Shown: positions 39,043-49,099, counted from the stretch's first letter. The stretch is DNA of 64,000 nt from Vibrio pelagius (GCF_024347575.1 NZ_AP025503.1:2852001-2916000); one strand, 5' to 3'. A program made the numbers and translations. The notes: generated from the sequence alone by a model not told the origin.

Positions 39043-40767
39043 TTACTGAATCACAACTTTAGGTGTAACAAAGATCAACAGCTCACTTTTCCCTACATTT
39101 TCATAGCTTCGACGAAATAATGCGCCTAAAAGCGGTAAATCCCCAAGAACTGGCACCTTATCTACGGTATTACTCACACTATGTTGAAAAATCCCTCCCA
39201 AGACGACGGTTTCTCCGTTGTTGACTAGAACCTGAGTACCAATTCTCTGAGTATCTATTGCCACCGCTTCACCCGTACCGGTTTTAACCACTTGTCCGGG
39301 TCTGTCTTGGGTCACGCTAAGATCCAACACCAAGCGATTATCTGGGGTTATCTGTGGCGTCACCTTGAGACTCAATACCGCCTTCTTAAATGCTACCGAT
39401 GTTGCGCCGCTCGACGACGACTCTAAATAGGGGATTTCTGTCCCCTGCTCAATATAGGCAGGCTTCTTATTGGTTGTGATTAGACGAGGGCTAGAGATGA
39501 TCTCCGCTTTTGACTCTTGTTGCAGTGCCGACAACTCCAAATCAAGCAGTGTATCAGAGCCTAGTTTGGCCACTTGAAAAGCAATACTCGATGCATTCGG
39601 AGAGGCAGCGCCGAGATTGACGTTGAGATAGTTATCAAGCGCACTAGAGTCATCACCGCTATCACCACTGTTATAGGGCTGGATTGTCGGATAGTTACTT
39701 TCAATCGAGCCTCCGACTTTAAAGCTGCCATTGGTTGATGACACGCCCCAACGTACACCAAGCTCATCTAGATTACCTTCAGTGACAGTGACGATTCTCG
39801 CTTCAATCTGAACCTGTTTTACTGGAATATCGAGAGACTCGATGATCTCTCGGATCACCGAAATGTTGTCAGCAAGCTCTCTAATCAATAACGAGTTGGT
39901 GCGTTCATCAATGGTAATGCTGCCTCTATCAGAGAGCATGCTAACGGTTCCATCACCACCAATCATATCGGCAATATCTGTGGCTTTGGCAAAGTTGATT
40001 TTAATGATCTCTGATTTCAACTCCCCTAGCTCTTGCTCTAGTTTCGATTTTTCAAGAACTTGTTGCTCTCTCAAATCGAGTTCGGCTCTCGGAGCTACCA
40101 GTATTACATTGCCATCAACTCGCTTATCAAGCCCTTTGACCTGGAGAATAATACCCAGAACTTGCTACCACGGCACGCCATCTAGACGCAAAGTCAGATT
40201 GCCAATTACAGAATCAGACACCACTAAGTTAAAGTCGTTATAGTCAGCGATAAGTTGCAACACATTGCGCACAGGGATATCTTGGAAGTTAATCGAAATC
40301 AGCTTACCCTCTCTGTCGAGAATGCTCTGCTTCGGCTCATCCTCACCTATTACGGGGGCGCTGATCACCACCTCAATTTCACGCCCGTTAATCTGATACT
40401 CATAGTCATAGTCAGCATTAATGCTTGCGAATAAGCGCGTGCTCGGCGTTTCTCTAAACACCTCAATTTCTTCCACTAAGGTTGAAAAGTCCCTCACATC
40501 TAAAAGGTAAAGTTTGTCGTCCGCCACTTGAGTATTGAGTAGCTCGATACTAAGACCCTCTTGCGCTTTCTGCACATCGACAACGGTACTACTGGAGGCC
40601 AACTGAATAACAATCACAGCTTCACGCGCTTGATTAACTCTAAAATCAATACTCCTTAGTTCATTAGGTTGCGTTTGTGCTTTGACCCCAACCGCGACGC
40701 AACATAGCAACACGACGAAAACAGCTTGCTGCATTCGGCTCAATAACCGACTTAATCCTTTAATCAT
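39043..40767 (-). pseudogene. pilQ: type IV pilus secretin PilQ, interrupted by an in-frame amber codon
   Basis: Read through one stop, this frame encodes a normal 574-residue PilQ, the outer-membrane pore for the competence/type IV pilus. From the ATG at 40767 there is a signal peptide, an AMIN domain (about 35-130), then LRLDGVPW followed by TAG (40167-40165, codon 201), then QVLGIILQVKGLDKRVDGNV without a frame change. Secretin motifs (VQIEARIVTV, VPVLGDLPLLGALFRR) follow to the end. No good start lies after the stop (the first candidate is a TTG at 40074 without a ribosome site). The expected product is a 200-residue fragment lacking the pore. Sequencing error or suppression are alternatives. 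Confidence 0.85.
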
Positions 40768-40799
40768 ATCTACATCTCTATCCACGCCATGTGGTTGGT

Positions 40800-41318
40800 T
40801 TATTTGAGAGCTAAGCGGACATTGCGTCGATGCCAACAACCTAGACCATCTGGAAGGGTTTCATTAATCAATACGTACTGACTGGTGACTTTCGCAATGC
40901 GCCCACTGTTCAAGCCGATAAATTGGCCTTTATGCACCTTAACGACGTTTCCTTTGGGAGTTTGAATAAGCCCAGAGATTTGACTGCCGCTGCCGATTAC
41001 TCCCTTGAGCCGTAACTGTTCCAGCGGATATTTCTCTAACTTGCCCGTACGACTGCGTCGAGTTGGCTGCCAACAATCTTTTTTCGCTTTGGGCTGAGTC
41101 AGTACGAGCGCCTCTTTGGGCAGTTCAAAGGGTGGACGATGCGCCCTTTGCTGATATTTCGCGGCAATGAACTCGGAAGCAGGACTTAGCTGCTCGACGT
41201 CTTTGCGTGCTCTTGCCTCTACCTGTACAACAAACTCCTCTAAAGAGTCTTGGTTCGCTTTACACCCGACGACCGTAGAAAAAATCAGCAGTACTAGCAG
41301 CACTCTAACGAGACTCAT
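40800..41318 (-). CDS. pilP: type IV pilus lipoprotein PilP
   Basis: The 172-residue protein has a lipoprotein signal ending STVVGC (Cys19) and the PilP fold with LRLKGVIGSGSQISGLIQT and NVVKVHKGQFIGLNSGRI. It binds PilN-PilO and the N0 domain of PilQ in the alignment complex. Its start overlaps pilO by 14 bases. The pilQ start lies 33 bases after its stop. Confidence 0.94.
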   Translation of the reverse strand: MSLVRVLLVLLIFSTVVGCKANQDSLEEFVVQVEARARKDVEQLSPASEFIAAKYQQRAHRPPFELPKEALVLTQPKAKKDCWQPTRRSRTGKLEKYPLEQLRLKGVIGSGSQISGLIQTPKGNVVKVHKGQFIGLNSGRIAKVTSQYVLINETLPDGLGCWHRRNVRLALK

Positions 41319-41898
41319 CTTTCACCTCCGCCTTAAATTGATAGGTGTATGCGCGAACACGAAAATGCAGAGTACTACTCTCTTGACTGACTCTTTGCCA
41401 AGTCACGTCATCAAAGCTAATGATGCGAGGCAACTTGGCAATCGCCGCAGAAAATTCACCGATATCGTGGTAGTCACCCGTGAGTTCAATATTCAAAGGC
41501 AATCGATACAGAAACGCCTTGTTCTGTTTTTCACCCCAGTCAATGCGAGTAAAAGTGAGATGATTGTCTAAACCGAGCTCATTCACAGAGGCCAGCATGC
41601 TCGCCAACTCTTTTTGAACTGGCAGTTGTTCAAGCAAGTAGTCGTAGCGACTGGTCAATTCATCGAGTTGATTCTGAAGCGCGGGCAAAGTCGCCACTTT
41701 ATTGGCTTTAATACGAAGGGTGGTCTTTAAAGTCTGCTCTTGCTGCTTCATCTGATCCAACTCATCATTGAGTGGCAGCACATAAAACCAAGTCCCAAAG
41801 CCTTGAACGATCAACATCAGTAAAGCAACCACCAACAACTGAGGCAGCAACGGCCATTCCGTAATTTCATCAACATCGAGATCTTGAAAATTAACCAT
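41305..41898 (-). CDS. pilO: type IV pilus inner membrane protein PilO
   Basis: The 197-residue protein has a short cytoplasmic start, one membrane helix (LLPQLLVVALLMLIVQG, about 17-35), a coiled coil (MKQQEQTLKTTLRIKANKV) and a ferredoxin-like C-terminal domain (PLNIELTGDYHDIGEF). It pairs with PilN. It overlaps pilN by 8 bases and pilP by 14. Confidence 0.94.
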   Translation of the reverse strand: MVNFQDLDVDEITEWPLLPQLLVVALLMLIVQGFGTWFYVLPLNDELDQMKQQEQTLKTTLRIKANKVATLPALQNQLDELTSRYDYLLEQLPVQKELASMLASVNELGLDNHLTFTRIDWGEKQNKAFLYRLPLNIELTGDYHDIGEFSAAIAKLPRIISFDDVTWQRVSQESSTLHFRVRAYTYQFKAEVKDESR

Positions 41899-42490
41899 GC
41901 GATCCCCCTTGTTCTCTGTTCAGTACTTGCGTCTGTTCTACAGCAGGAGAGACAAAGTCAAATGAGACTTTAAAGGTTTGAAATTCTTTATTGAAACGTT
42001 TGCGATTGTGCACAATGGAGTGCATTTCGACGTTCTCAAGTAAAGGAGAGCGCTCTAAGTTATCGAGCATGGTGGCAAGCCGTGCTGTGCTATCACTGAT
42101 ACCCGACATCTCTATCTCTTGTCCGTTCATTTTTATCTTATCGACGTACACCCCTTCAGGAATAAGTTCAGGCATCAGATTCATAAAGTGGATGGTTTTG
42201 TTGCGTCCAGACTGAAGTGACTCAACGACATCTAGGCGCGTTAAAATCGCTTTGTGCTCACGCTCTGCCACTTTCAAAGCTCGAATCTGTTTATCAAGCT
42301 GGTCGATATATTGATCAAGATAATTAAGACGCGCTTGCTGACGTGCTTTCTCTTGTTGGAAGTAATAGCCGATAGCCCACTGCCCCATCACCGCTATCAA
42401 GATGCCTAAGATCACCAGTTGAATGAAGCGTTTCTTGTGCTGTGCTCTCAACTCATCACGCCAGGGAAGGAGGTTAATTTGATGCAACAT
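41891..42490 (-). CDS. pilN: type IV pilus inner membrane protein PilN
   Basis: The 199-residue protein begins MLHQINLLPWRDELR, the conserved INLLPWR motif that binds PilM, followed by one membrane helix (LVILGILIAVMGQWAIGYYF) and a coiled coil. A ferredoxin-like domain with LMPELIPEGVYVDKI follows. It overlaps pilM by 17 bases. Confidence 0.95.
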   Translation of the reverse strand: MLHQINLLPWRDELRAQHKKRFIQLVILGILIAVMGQWAIGYYFQQEKARQQARLNYLDQYIDQLDKQIRALKVAEREHKAILTRLDVVESLQSGRNKTIHFMNLMPELIPEGVYVDKIKMNGQEIEMSGISDSTARLATMLDNLERSPLLENVEMHSIVHNRKRFNKEFQTFKVSFDFVSPAVEQTQVLNREQGGSHG

Positions 42491-43499
42491 GTTTCACTCC
42501 TTGCCACTTCACCCCACTGACTGCAATACCAGCCGCGATGCCAAAAGCGTGACGGTCCATGCTCTTATAGCGTTTATTAGAGGCTCTATTTTCAAATAGC
42601 GCCAAAGGGTTGAGTGACTCACAAGGGATCTGAAAATGTCGCTCCAAATGCTCAGCCAATAACGGAGTTTCCGCCCCCTCACCTGTCAACCAAATGCCTT
42701 TCAGTGAGTGCATTGAATTGATTGAGGCATAAAGCTGCAACTGCCGTTTGAGTTTCTCAATTAAACTGATCGTAAAAGTTTGATTCTGTTCAACTGAGCC
42801 AAAGCTAATCGTCAACTCACTACGAGAGTCACTTTGATTGACGGTTTGCGTACCGAAGGCGATATCTTTAAAAAAAGGCACTCCGCTTTGAGAAATCAGC
42901 CCTAATGATGTTTGCGTCACCCCTATATCGACCAACATCCAGTTCTGCTTCTGAGGATAAAGTCGAGTAGCCAACTGCCAAATGTTAAGTAAACCATGAG
43001 CTTGGGTATCGACAACGATGGGTTGAAACCCTGCCTTAGATAAGGCTAAAGAGCGACTCTCCACTACCTCTCTACGCGTCGCGTAGACTTGATAGCTAGT
43101 GGTTAAGCCTTTACCAAATCGCTCATCGTCCAGTTTTATGAAATCCAAGCTCAGCTCTTCAATCGGAAAGGGTGATTGGTGGGCAAAAGTTTGGTAGATA
43201 GAAAACTCTTTTTCTCGGTCTTCTAGGTCACTTTCTATCTGCAAGACTTTGCTAATCACGGTATTATCTGGGACAGAGATAGCGGCATGACGACAGCCAA
43301 ATGGTAAGCCTCTCCTAAGTTCTTTGAGTTTCTTTACAGTTTTCTGATACTCCAAGGTGTGGTTATCTGTGAAAATGTCGTCCGTAATAGGCAGTTCTTT
43401 GTACCCCACTAAGGCATATAACTCTCCAACGGGCTTTAAAACCACCGCTTTTATGCTGTGATTGTTTATATCTATACCTGTAACTAATGACGAACCCAT
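42474..43499 (-). CDS. pilM: type IV pilus assembly ATPase-like protein PilM
   Basis: The 341-residue protein is actin-like and cytoplasmic, tethered to PilN. It has the phosphate-binding LVTGIDINNHSIKAVVL and MLVDIGVTQTSLGLI segments. The ATG at 43499 has AGGAG 6 bases upstream; two further in-frame starts precede it. It begins the pilMNOPQ operon, divergent from mrcA across 150 bases. Confidence 0.93.
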   Translation of the reverse strand: MGSSLVTGIDINNHSIKAVVLKPVGELYALVGYKELPITDDIFTDNHTLEYQKTVKKLKELRRGLPFGCRHAAISVPDNTVISKVLQIESDLEDREKEFSIYQTFAHQSPFPIEELSLDFIKLDDERFGKGLTTSYQVYATRREVVESRSLALSKAGFQPIVVDTQAHGLLNIWQLATRLYPQKQNWMLVDIGVTQTSLGLISQSGVPFFKDIAFGTQTVNQSDSRSELTISFGSVEQNQTFTISLIEKLKRQLQLYASINSMHSLKGIWLTGEGAETPLLAEHLERHFQIPCESLNPLALFENRASNKRYKSMDRHAFGIAAGIAVSGVKWQGVKHVASN

Positions 43500-43646
43500 A
43501 CCAACTCCTGACATGCCAAGCATTTCGTTGCTTATATAAGGGTTGTGATTATTGGTTAAATAAGCGTTAATAAACGAAAGCTAAGTTTTTAGTCTAGAGT
43601 ACAAGGGTTTGCTGCTTATCAGCCTTAACTAATCAGGGATTATCCG

Positions 43647-46205
43647 GTGAAGTTCATAAAGCGATTATTCATATTTACATTGGTTTGCATGATTCTTGGA
43701 GTCAGTACAATTTTTGGTTTTTATTACTACGTAAAACCAGAATTGCCAGACGTCGCGACGCTACGTGATGTTGAGCTTCAAACGCCAATGCAAGTCTTCA
43801 GTCAAGACGGCAAATTGATCTCTCAATTTGGTGAAAAGCGACGTAACCCTGTCAGCTACGACGAAATTCCCCGTCACCTAGTTGAAGCACTTATCGCTAC
43901 CGAAGATAGCCGCTTCTACGACCACCCAGGCATCGACCCAATTGGCATCACTCGTGCCGCAATTGTTGTTGCTATGTCAGGTTCAGCAAAGCAAGGGGCG
44001 AGTACTATTACCCAGCAGCTTGCGCGTAACTTCTTTTTATCTAACGAGAAAAAGATCATGCGTAAGATTAAAGAGATCTTCATTGCGATCCACATTGAAC
44101 AACTATTAAGCAAAGAAGAGATCATGGAGCTGTACGTAAACAAGATCTTCTTAGGTCACCGCTCTTATGGCTTCGGTGCAGCTGCTCGTGTTTACTTTGG
44201 TAAAGATCTTCAGGATTTGACTCTAAGTGAAATCGCAACGTTGGCTGGTATGCCAAAAGCTCCATCAACGATGAACCCTATCTACTCACTAGAGCGTGCG
44301 ACCAATCGCCGCAATGTGGTTTTAAGTCGAATGCTGGATGAGAAATACATCACTCAAGAAGAGTACGATGAAGCGCGCGCAGAAGAGCTAGTATCAAAAT
44401 ACCACGGTGCAGAGATTGAATTGAGTGCACCTTATGTCGCAGAAGTCGCTCGTGCTTGGATGGTTGAGCACTACGGTGAGGACGCTTATACATCGGGTAT
44501 GAAGGTCTACACGACCGTTGATTCAACCTTGCAAGATGCGGCAAACCGCGCCGCTATCACGAACCTTCTTAACTATGACGAGCGACACGGCTATCGTGGT
44601 GCAGAACAAGTGTTGTGGCAAACCGAACAAGCAGCTTGGGATCAAGCGCAGATCGTTAAACACCTAAAATCTCAACCAACCTATGGTGATCTAACGCCAG
44701 CGGTCGTCACCAAAGTGGATACTCAAAGCGCACATGTTTGGGTTAAGAACCAAGGTGAAGGTGTAATTGAATGGCAAGGCATGAACTGGGCGCGCAAATT
44801 CCTAACAGATAACCGCCAAGGGCCTGCGCCATCAAGTGCACAAGAGATCTTGGCTGTTGGTGAGCAAATCTGGGTGCGCAACGAAACCATCTCAGGCAAA
44901 GAAGCAACAACTGAAGAGGGTGAAGAAACCAGCGAAACAGAAAATATTGCACCGACTCACTGGCGCTTAAGTCAAGTGCCAAATGCAAACACCGCGTTTG
45001 TTGCAATGAACCCAGACAATGGCGCTGTGCTGTCTATGGTGGGTGGTTTTAACTTTGTTCATAGCAAGTTTAACCGTGCAACCCAATCAATTCGTCAAGT
45101 AGGTTCAGGTATCAAGCCTTTCATCTACTCAGCAGCCATCGACAAAGGCTTAACGCTCGCATCGTTGATTAACGACGCACCGATCAACCAATGGGATAAG
45201 AGCCAAGGCACTGCGTGGCGTCCAAAGAACTCTCCACCAACCTATGTGGGACCAACGCGTCTTCGCATTGGTTTGGCACAATCGAAAAACGTAATGGCGG
45301 TACGTGTACTGCGTGAAGTGGGCTTAGATGACACACGTAACTACTTAACTCGCTTTGGTTTTGATATTGATGAGGTACCTCGTTCTGAAACCATCGCATT
45401 GGGTGCTGGTAGCTTAACTCCAATGAAGGTAGCACAAGGTTACTCGGTATTTGCCAATGGCGGTTACTACGTTGAACCTTTCTATATCAGTCGCGTTGAA
45501 AGCCCGTTTGGCGATGTAGAGTTTGAAGCATCACCAAAAGTGGTATGTCACGAAGACTGTGAAACGAACTTAGAAGCAGACCCAATCGCTGATGAGTTCG
45601 CTGAGCAAGATGTTGATACAGAAACGCAATATGCGCCGCAAGTCATCTCGGAACAAACTGCATTCCTCGTTCGTGAAATGATGTACAGCAATATCTGGGG
45701 TGGCGGTAACTGGCGTGAAGGTACGGGTTGGAACGGTACGGGTTGGCGTGCTCAACCGTTAAAACGTCGCGATATCGGTGGCAAAACCGGTACCACCAAT
45801 GACTCCAAAGATACCTGGTATAGCGGTTATGGTCCGGGCGTTGTAGCAACGGTTTGGGTCGGTTTTGATAACCACAACCGCAACTTAGGTCGCACAAAAA
45901 ACAACAGCAACCTAGATAAGAACCCAATCACGGGGGCAGAAGCCGGCGCTAAAACGGCTCAGCCAGCTTGGGTCGATTTTATGGACTTAGCCCTGAAAGA
46001 TGTGCCAGAACATCGTAAAGATATCCCAGAAGATATTGTGCGTGTGCGTATCGATAGAGATACTGGTCTCCTAACGAACAAGTCAGATAGCTCTTCGATG
46101 TTTGAGTACTTCGTAAAAGGCACCGAACCTACCGAGTACATCAGAGAACGTTTTAATGAGAACATCTACTCATCATCGGGTGAAGCGGAAGAAGAGCTGT
46201 TTTAA
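43647..46205 (+). CDS. mrcA: penicillin-binding protein 1A (bifunctional)
   Basis: The 852-residue class A PBP has a membrane anchor (FIKRLFIFTLVCMILGVSTI), a glycosyltransferase domain with catalytic Glu in ALIATEDSRFYDHPG (about 80-94) and GASTITQQLARNF, and a transpeptidase domain with SxxK in VGSGIKPF (about 485), SxN in AQSKN and KTG in GGKTGTTND. It polymerises and cross-links peptidoglycan. Start is GTG (43647) with AGGGA 7 bases upstream. It is divergent from pilM, as in E. coli. Confidence 0.96.
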   Translation: MKFIKRLFIFTLVCMILGVSTIFGFYYYVKPELPDVATLRDVELQTPMQVFSQDGKLISQFGEKRRNPVSYDEIPRHLVEALIATEDSRFYDHPGIDPIGITRAAIVVAMSGSAKQGASTITQQLARNFFLSNEKKIMRKIKEIFIAIHIEQLLSKEEIMELYVNKIFLGHRSYGFGAAARVYFGKDLQDLTLSEIATLAGMPKAPSTMNPIYSLERATNRRNVVLSRMLDEKYITQEEYDEARAEELVSKYHGAEIELSAPYVAEVARAWMVEHYGEDAYTSGMKVYTTVDSTLQDAANRAAITNLLNYDERHGYRGAEQVLWQTEQAAWDQAQIVKHLKSQPTYGDLTPAVVTKVDTQSAHVWVKNQGEGVIEWQGMNWARKFLTDNRQGPAPSSAQEILAVGEQIWVRNETISGKEATTEEGEETSETENIAPTHWRLSQVPNANTAFVAMNPDNGAVLSMVGGFNFVHSKFNRATQSIRQVGSGIKPFIYSAAIDKGLTLASLINDAPINQWDKSQGTAWRPKNSPPTYVGPTRLRIGLAQSKNVMAVRVLREVGLDDTRNYLTRFGFDIDEVPRSETIALGAGSLTPMKVAQGYSVFANGGYYVEPFYISRVESPFGDVEFEASPKVVCHEDCETNLEADPIADEFAEQDVDTETQYAPQVISEQTAFLVREMMYSNIWGGGNWREGTGWNGTGWRAQPLKRRDIGGKTGTTNDSKDTWYSGYGPGVVATVWVGFDNHNRNLGRTKNNSNLDKNPITGAEAGAKTAQPAWVDFMDLALKDVPEHRKDIPEDIVRVRIDRDTGLLTNKSDSSSMFEYFVKGTEPTEYIRERFNENIYSSSGEAEEELF

Positions 46206-46226
46206 ACCAGCTATAAGCAAGTAATG

Positions 46227-46265
46227 AAAGAGGGCTGATACTTAAATATCAGCCCTCTTTTTATT
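46227..46265 (+). terminator. terminator of mrcA
   Basis: AAAGAGGGCTGATA (46227-46240) and TATCAGCCCTCTTT (46247-46260) form a 14-base-pair stem followed by TTATTT. It lies 21 bases after mrcA and 50 bases from the end of the convergent oxyR. Confidence 0.93.
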
Positions 46266-46310
46266 TATCTTTGGTTTTAAAGCGCTGAAATGTTTTAAAG
46301 CTCTAAAATC

Positions 46311-47198
46311 CTATTTTGCCAGTTGTGAGCGAATGGCCTCTGCGAGCTGTTCGAATCGACCTCGCAGTGGTGATCCCGGTCGGTATGCCACAACAATGCG
46401 ACGAGAAGGCGTTGGGTTGACTGCTGGTACGTAACACACCCCATCCTTTTTCTTCTCAGCTGGCAACGAAAGTTCAGGCAGCAGTGTGATTCCCGCACCT
46501 GCCGCTACCATGTTACGTAGAGTCTCTAAGCTCGTCGCTTTAAAGCGCTCATCGTCTCTTGCGCCTGCTGCGAAACAGAAACCCAATGCTTGGTCACGCA
46601 GACAGTGGCCATCACCTAGTGCGAGCACGGTTTTTCCATTAAGCTGAAGCATATCTACGCTATCTTGTTCCGCCCATTCATGATCACATGGAACCGCAAC
46701 ACTCAATGGTTCATCGTAAACATCGATCTCTTTAAAAGCAGCGGTTTCATCGACTGCAGCTAACACCAGACAATCGAGCTTACCATCTTCTAATTGGCTC
46801 ACAAGTTGGTGAGTTTGTGCTTCATGAAGAAACAACTCGAGCTCTGGAAACTGCTCTTTCAAGTGAGGAACTATTTTAGGCAAAATGTATGGACCTACCG
46901 TCGGAATGAAGCCGATGTGCATAGGCCCTGTCATCGCATCACCATGACCACTCGCCATATCTTTAAAGGTCTTCACCTCATTCAAGATACGCTTCGCCTG
47001 CTCCACTAACTGCAAGCCAGACTCAGTAAAAATCACCTTCCTTGGGCTACGTTCAGTCAGTTGTAATCCGATCTCTTCTTCAAGCTTACGGATCTGGCCG
47101 CTCAAAGTAGGCTGACTGACAAAGCACGCCTCTGCGGCTTTTCGAAAATGTTTATGCTCGGCTAAAGCCACCAAGTATTCAAAGTCACGAATGTTCAT
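46311..47198 (-). CDS. oxyR: hydrogen peroxide-inducible regulator OxyR
   Basis: The 295-residue LysR-type regulator has an N-terminal HTH (AACFVSQPTLSGQIRKLEEEIG, about 20-41) and the redox cysteines in GDGHCLRDQALGFCFAAG, spaced as Cys199 and Cys208 of E. coli OxyR. Disulfide formation by peroxide activates defence genes. It is divergent from the peroxiredoxin-glutaredoxin gene, with an OxyR-type operator between them. Confidence 0.97.
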   Translation of the reverse strand: MNIRDFEYLVALAEHKHFRKAAEACFVSQPTLSGQIRKLEEEIGLQLTERSPRKVIFTESGLQLVEQAKRILNEVKTFKDMASGHGDAMTGPMHIGFIPTVGPYILPKIVPHLKEQFPELELFLHEAQTHQLVSQLEDGKLDCLVLAAVDETAAFKEIDVYDEPLSVAVPCDHEWAEQDSVDMLQLNGKTVLALGDGHCLRDQALGFCFAAGARDDERFKATSLETLRNMVAAGAGITLLPELSLPAEKKKDGVCYVPAVNPTPSRRIVVAYRPGSPLRGRFEQLAEAIRSQLAK

Positions 47199-47253
47199 GA
47201 TTGGTCTCTTACCTAGAGTGTTAAGAACACATTTTCTCTAAAGTAGAACTTCA

Positions 47254-47290
47254 ATAGAAAACACCTATCAAAACCATAACATCAAACGAT
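47254..47290. promoter_or_regulatory. OxyR operator between oxyR and prx-grx
   Basis: Four half-elements are spaced exactly as in ATAG-N7-CTAT-N7-ATAG-N7-CTAT: ATAG 47254-47257, CTAT 47265-47268, ATAA 47276-47279 and CGAT 47287-47290. That is 14 of 16 conserved bases. It lies 56 bases before oxyR and 112 before the peroxiredoxin gene, fit to serve both. Confidence 0.75.
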
Positions 47291-47402
47291 TAGATCTATC
47301 AAAGAATTTATCCAATAATGAGCTTAACAAGACGAAACTGAACGCAGAAAAGCGTTAAGCTTTATACGAACCAAATTAAAAATAATCTCTAAGGAAACCA
47401 TT

Positions 47403-48131
47403 ATGTTTGCATCTAAAGAAGGTCAATCAATTCCTCAAGTAACATTCCCTACTCGTCAAGGTGATGCCTGGGTAAACGTTACAACAGAAGAGCTATTCAA
47501 AGACAAAACGGTTATCGTATTCAGCTTACCGGGCGCGTTTACGCCAACCTGCTCTTCAAGCCACTTGCCTCGATACAACGAACTTTACTCGGTGTTTAAA
47601 GATCATGGCGTTGATGACATTCTATGTGTTTCAGTCAATGACACTTTCGTAATGAACGCTTGGAAAGCAGACCAAGAAGCGGAAAACATCACCTTCATCC
47701 CAGACGGCAACGGTGACTTCACAGACGGTATGGGCATGCTGGTTGAGAAGAACGACATTGGTTTTGGTAAACGTTCATGGCGCTACAGCATGCTGGTTAA
47801 AAACGGCGTGGTAGAGAAGATGTTCATCGAAGAAGACGTACCAGGCGACCCGTTCAAGGTTTCTGATGCGGACACTATGCTGAACTACATTGCGCCAGAG
47901 CACAAAGAACAACAGTCAATCACTGTATTCACAAAGCCAGGATGCCCATTTTGCATGAAAGCAAAACAGAACCTTATCGACAAGGGTTTAAACTACGAAG
48001 AAGTGGTGCTCGGTAAAGATGCAACAACAGTCAGCCTTCGTGCTATCTCTGGTCGCTCTACGGTTCCTCAAGTATTCATCGGTGGTAAGCACATCGGTGG
48101 TAGCGAAGAGCTAGAAGCTTTCCTAGGTTAA
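47403..48131 (+). CDS. hybrid peroxiredoxin 5-glutaredoxin peroxidase
   Basis: The 242-residue fusion has a Prx5 domain (residues 1-160) with peroxidatic Cys in [15 protein letters not shown] (about 49) and a C-terminal glutaredoxin (about 170-242) with the CPFC redox motif in [14 protein letters not shown], then [15 protein letters not shown]. It reduces peroxides with glutathione in one polypeptide. It is divergent from oxyR and downstream of an OxyR-type operator, so peroxide induction is expected. Confidence 0.94.
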   Translation: MFASKEGQSIPQVTFPTRQGDAWVNVTTEELFKDKTVIVFSLPGAFTPTCSSSHLPRYNELYSVFKDHGVDDILCVSVNDTFVMNAWKADQEAENITFIPDGNGDFTDGMGMLVEKNDIGFGKRSWRYSMLVKNGVVEKMFIEEDVPGDPFKVSDADTMLNYIAPEHKEQQSITVFTKPGCPFCMKAKQNLIDKGLNYEEVVLGKDATTVSLRAISGRSTVPQVFIGGKHIGGSEELEAFLG

Positions 48132-48235
48132 TCATGACCCGCCAGCTAACCCACTCACTTGTGGGTTAGCTTAACCTATCACTCGTCATTCAGAATAGAG
48201 GATAGATCTCTGGAGTCTCTGTGTGACTTGCAAGA

Positions 48236-48595
48236 TTAGCAGCTGCTGTTCTTCTCTGCGGCAATCACAGAGATCTCAACCAATAGCGCTTCACGAGCCA
48301 TATCAGCCGTTACACATGCTCGAGCTGGTGCGTGACCTTCTGGAACCCATGCGTCCCATACTGCGTTCATCTCTTGAAAGTCATCCATTGTTTTCAAATA
48401 AATCGTTGCTGATAGCATGTGCTCTTTGTCACTGCCAGCTTGCTCAAGTAGCGTTTCTACCTTGTCTAGCATGGTCTGAGTTTGCTCTTTGATGCCCTGT
48501 GTTGCATCAGCACACACTTGACCACATAGATAAATCGTACCGTTGTGCTTTACGATGCGACTCATACGTTGTTTTGTTTCTTGACGTTCAATCAT
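48236..48595 (-). CDS. RidA/YjgF-family protein (YoaB-like)
   Basis: The 119-residue protein begins [27 protein letters not shown] and contains the family core [22 protein letters not shown] and [15 protein letters not shown]. The Arg in APARAC aligns with the enamine-binding arginine of RidA. Relatives hydrolyse reactive 2-aminoacrylate and similar imines. Start at 48595 is preferred over an open frame eight codons earlier. Confidence 0.88.
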   Translation of the reverse strand: MIERQETKQRMSRIVKHNGTIYLCGQVCADATQGIKEQTQTMLDKVETLLEQAGSDKEHMLSATIYLKTMDDFQEMNAVWDAWVPEGHAPARACVTADMAREALLVEISVIAAEKNSSC

Positions 48596-48682
48596 CACTT
48601 TCTCTCTCGCTGTCACCATGATTAATCCTAGGGTGACGTGTTATTATCAAAGACCATTAGCATAACGCGAATTCGACCTAAG

Positions 48683-48946
48683 ATGACATGTAAGCACTGC
48701 AATAAAAGCGAAAAAATCCGTGATAAGCTCGGGCGATGTCAACGCTGCATGAACCAACTTATGGTGTTATCGCTTCTGAGTTGGGGAGCTTGGTGGCTGT
48801 TTTTCTCAGACCAACCTAAGAGCATAAATGCAATTGCACTTTTAATGGCCGCTAGCGCTTTTAGTGGTTTACTGATGATCCACTGGATCATGAAGTGGTT
48901 GATCTTACCGAGAAGAAGCAAGCGAAAAAGATCGTCGGCAAGATAA
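48683..48946 (+). CDS. small membrane protein with two CxxC motifs (DUF3624-like)
   Basis: The 87-residue protein begins MTCKHCNKSEKIRDKLGRCQRC; its two CxxC pairs suggest a zinc ribbon. Two hydrophobic segments follow (LMVLSLLSWGAWWLFF and AIALLMAASAFSGLLMIHWI), then a very basic tail. It resembles the Vibrio DUF3624 group. Function is unknown. It lies upstream of the IS element in the direction of a terminator. Confidence 0.65.
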   Translation: MTCKHCNKSEKIRDKLGRCQRCMNQLMVLSLLSWGAWWLFFSDQPKSINAIALLMAASAFSGLLMIHWIMKWLILPRRSKRKRSSAR

Positions 48947-49012
48947 ACAGAGTCGATACTAATCCAAATAAACCAATAATTAGAAAATAGCGCAGAGCAA
49001 ATCGCAGGCATA

Positions 49013-49050
49013 AAAAAAGCCCTGAAGCCAATCGGTTTCAGGGCTTTCTT
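49013..49050. terminator. terminator, probably ancestral for argH
   Basis: AAAGCCCTGAA (49016-49026) and TTCAGGGCTTT (49037-49047) form an 11-base-pair stem. On the minus strand it is followed by a run of seven T, so its strong direction is minus, the direction of argH; it can also work for the upstream plus-strand gene (CTTT then CTT). Without the IS it would lie about 115 bases after argH. Confidence 0.8.
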
Positions 49051-49099
49051 AGAAAATTCTAAGAAAAAGCAGTGGTACTTTAATAGACCGTGCTTCCCT

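Noticed and set aside
39043..40074. Separate gene for the C-terminal half of PilQ
   Set aside because: It begins at a TTG inside the PilQ frame with no ribosome site and no signal peptide; it is the remainder of the interrupted secretin gene.
48223..48492. Plus-strand open frame opposite the RidA-family gene
   Set aside because: It is a shadow of the conserved minus-strand RidA gene and has no family match.
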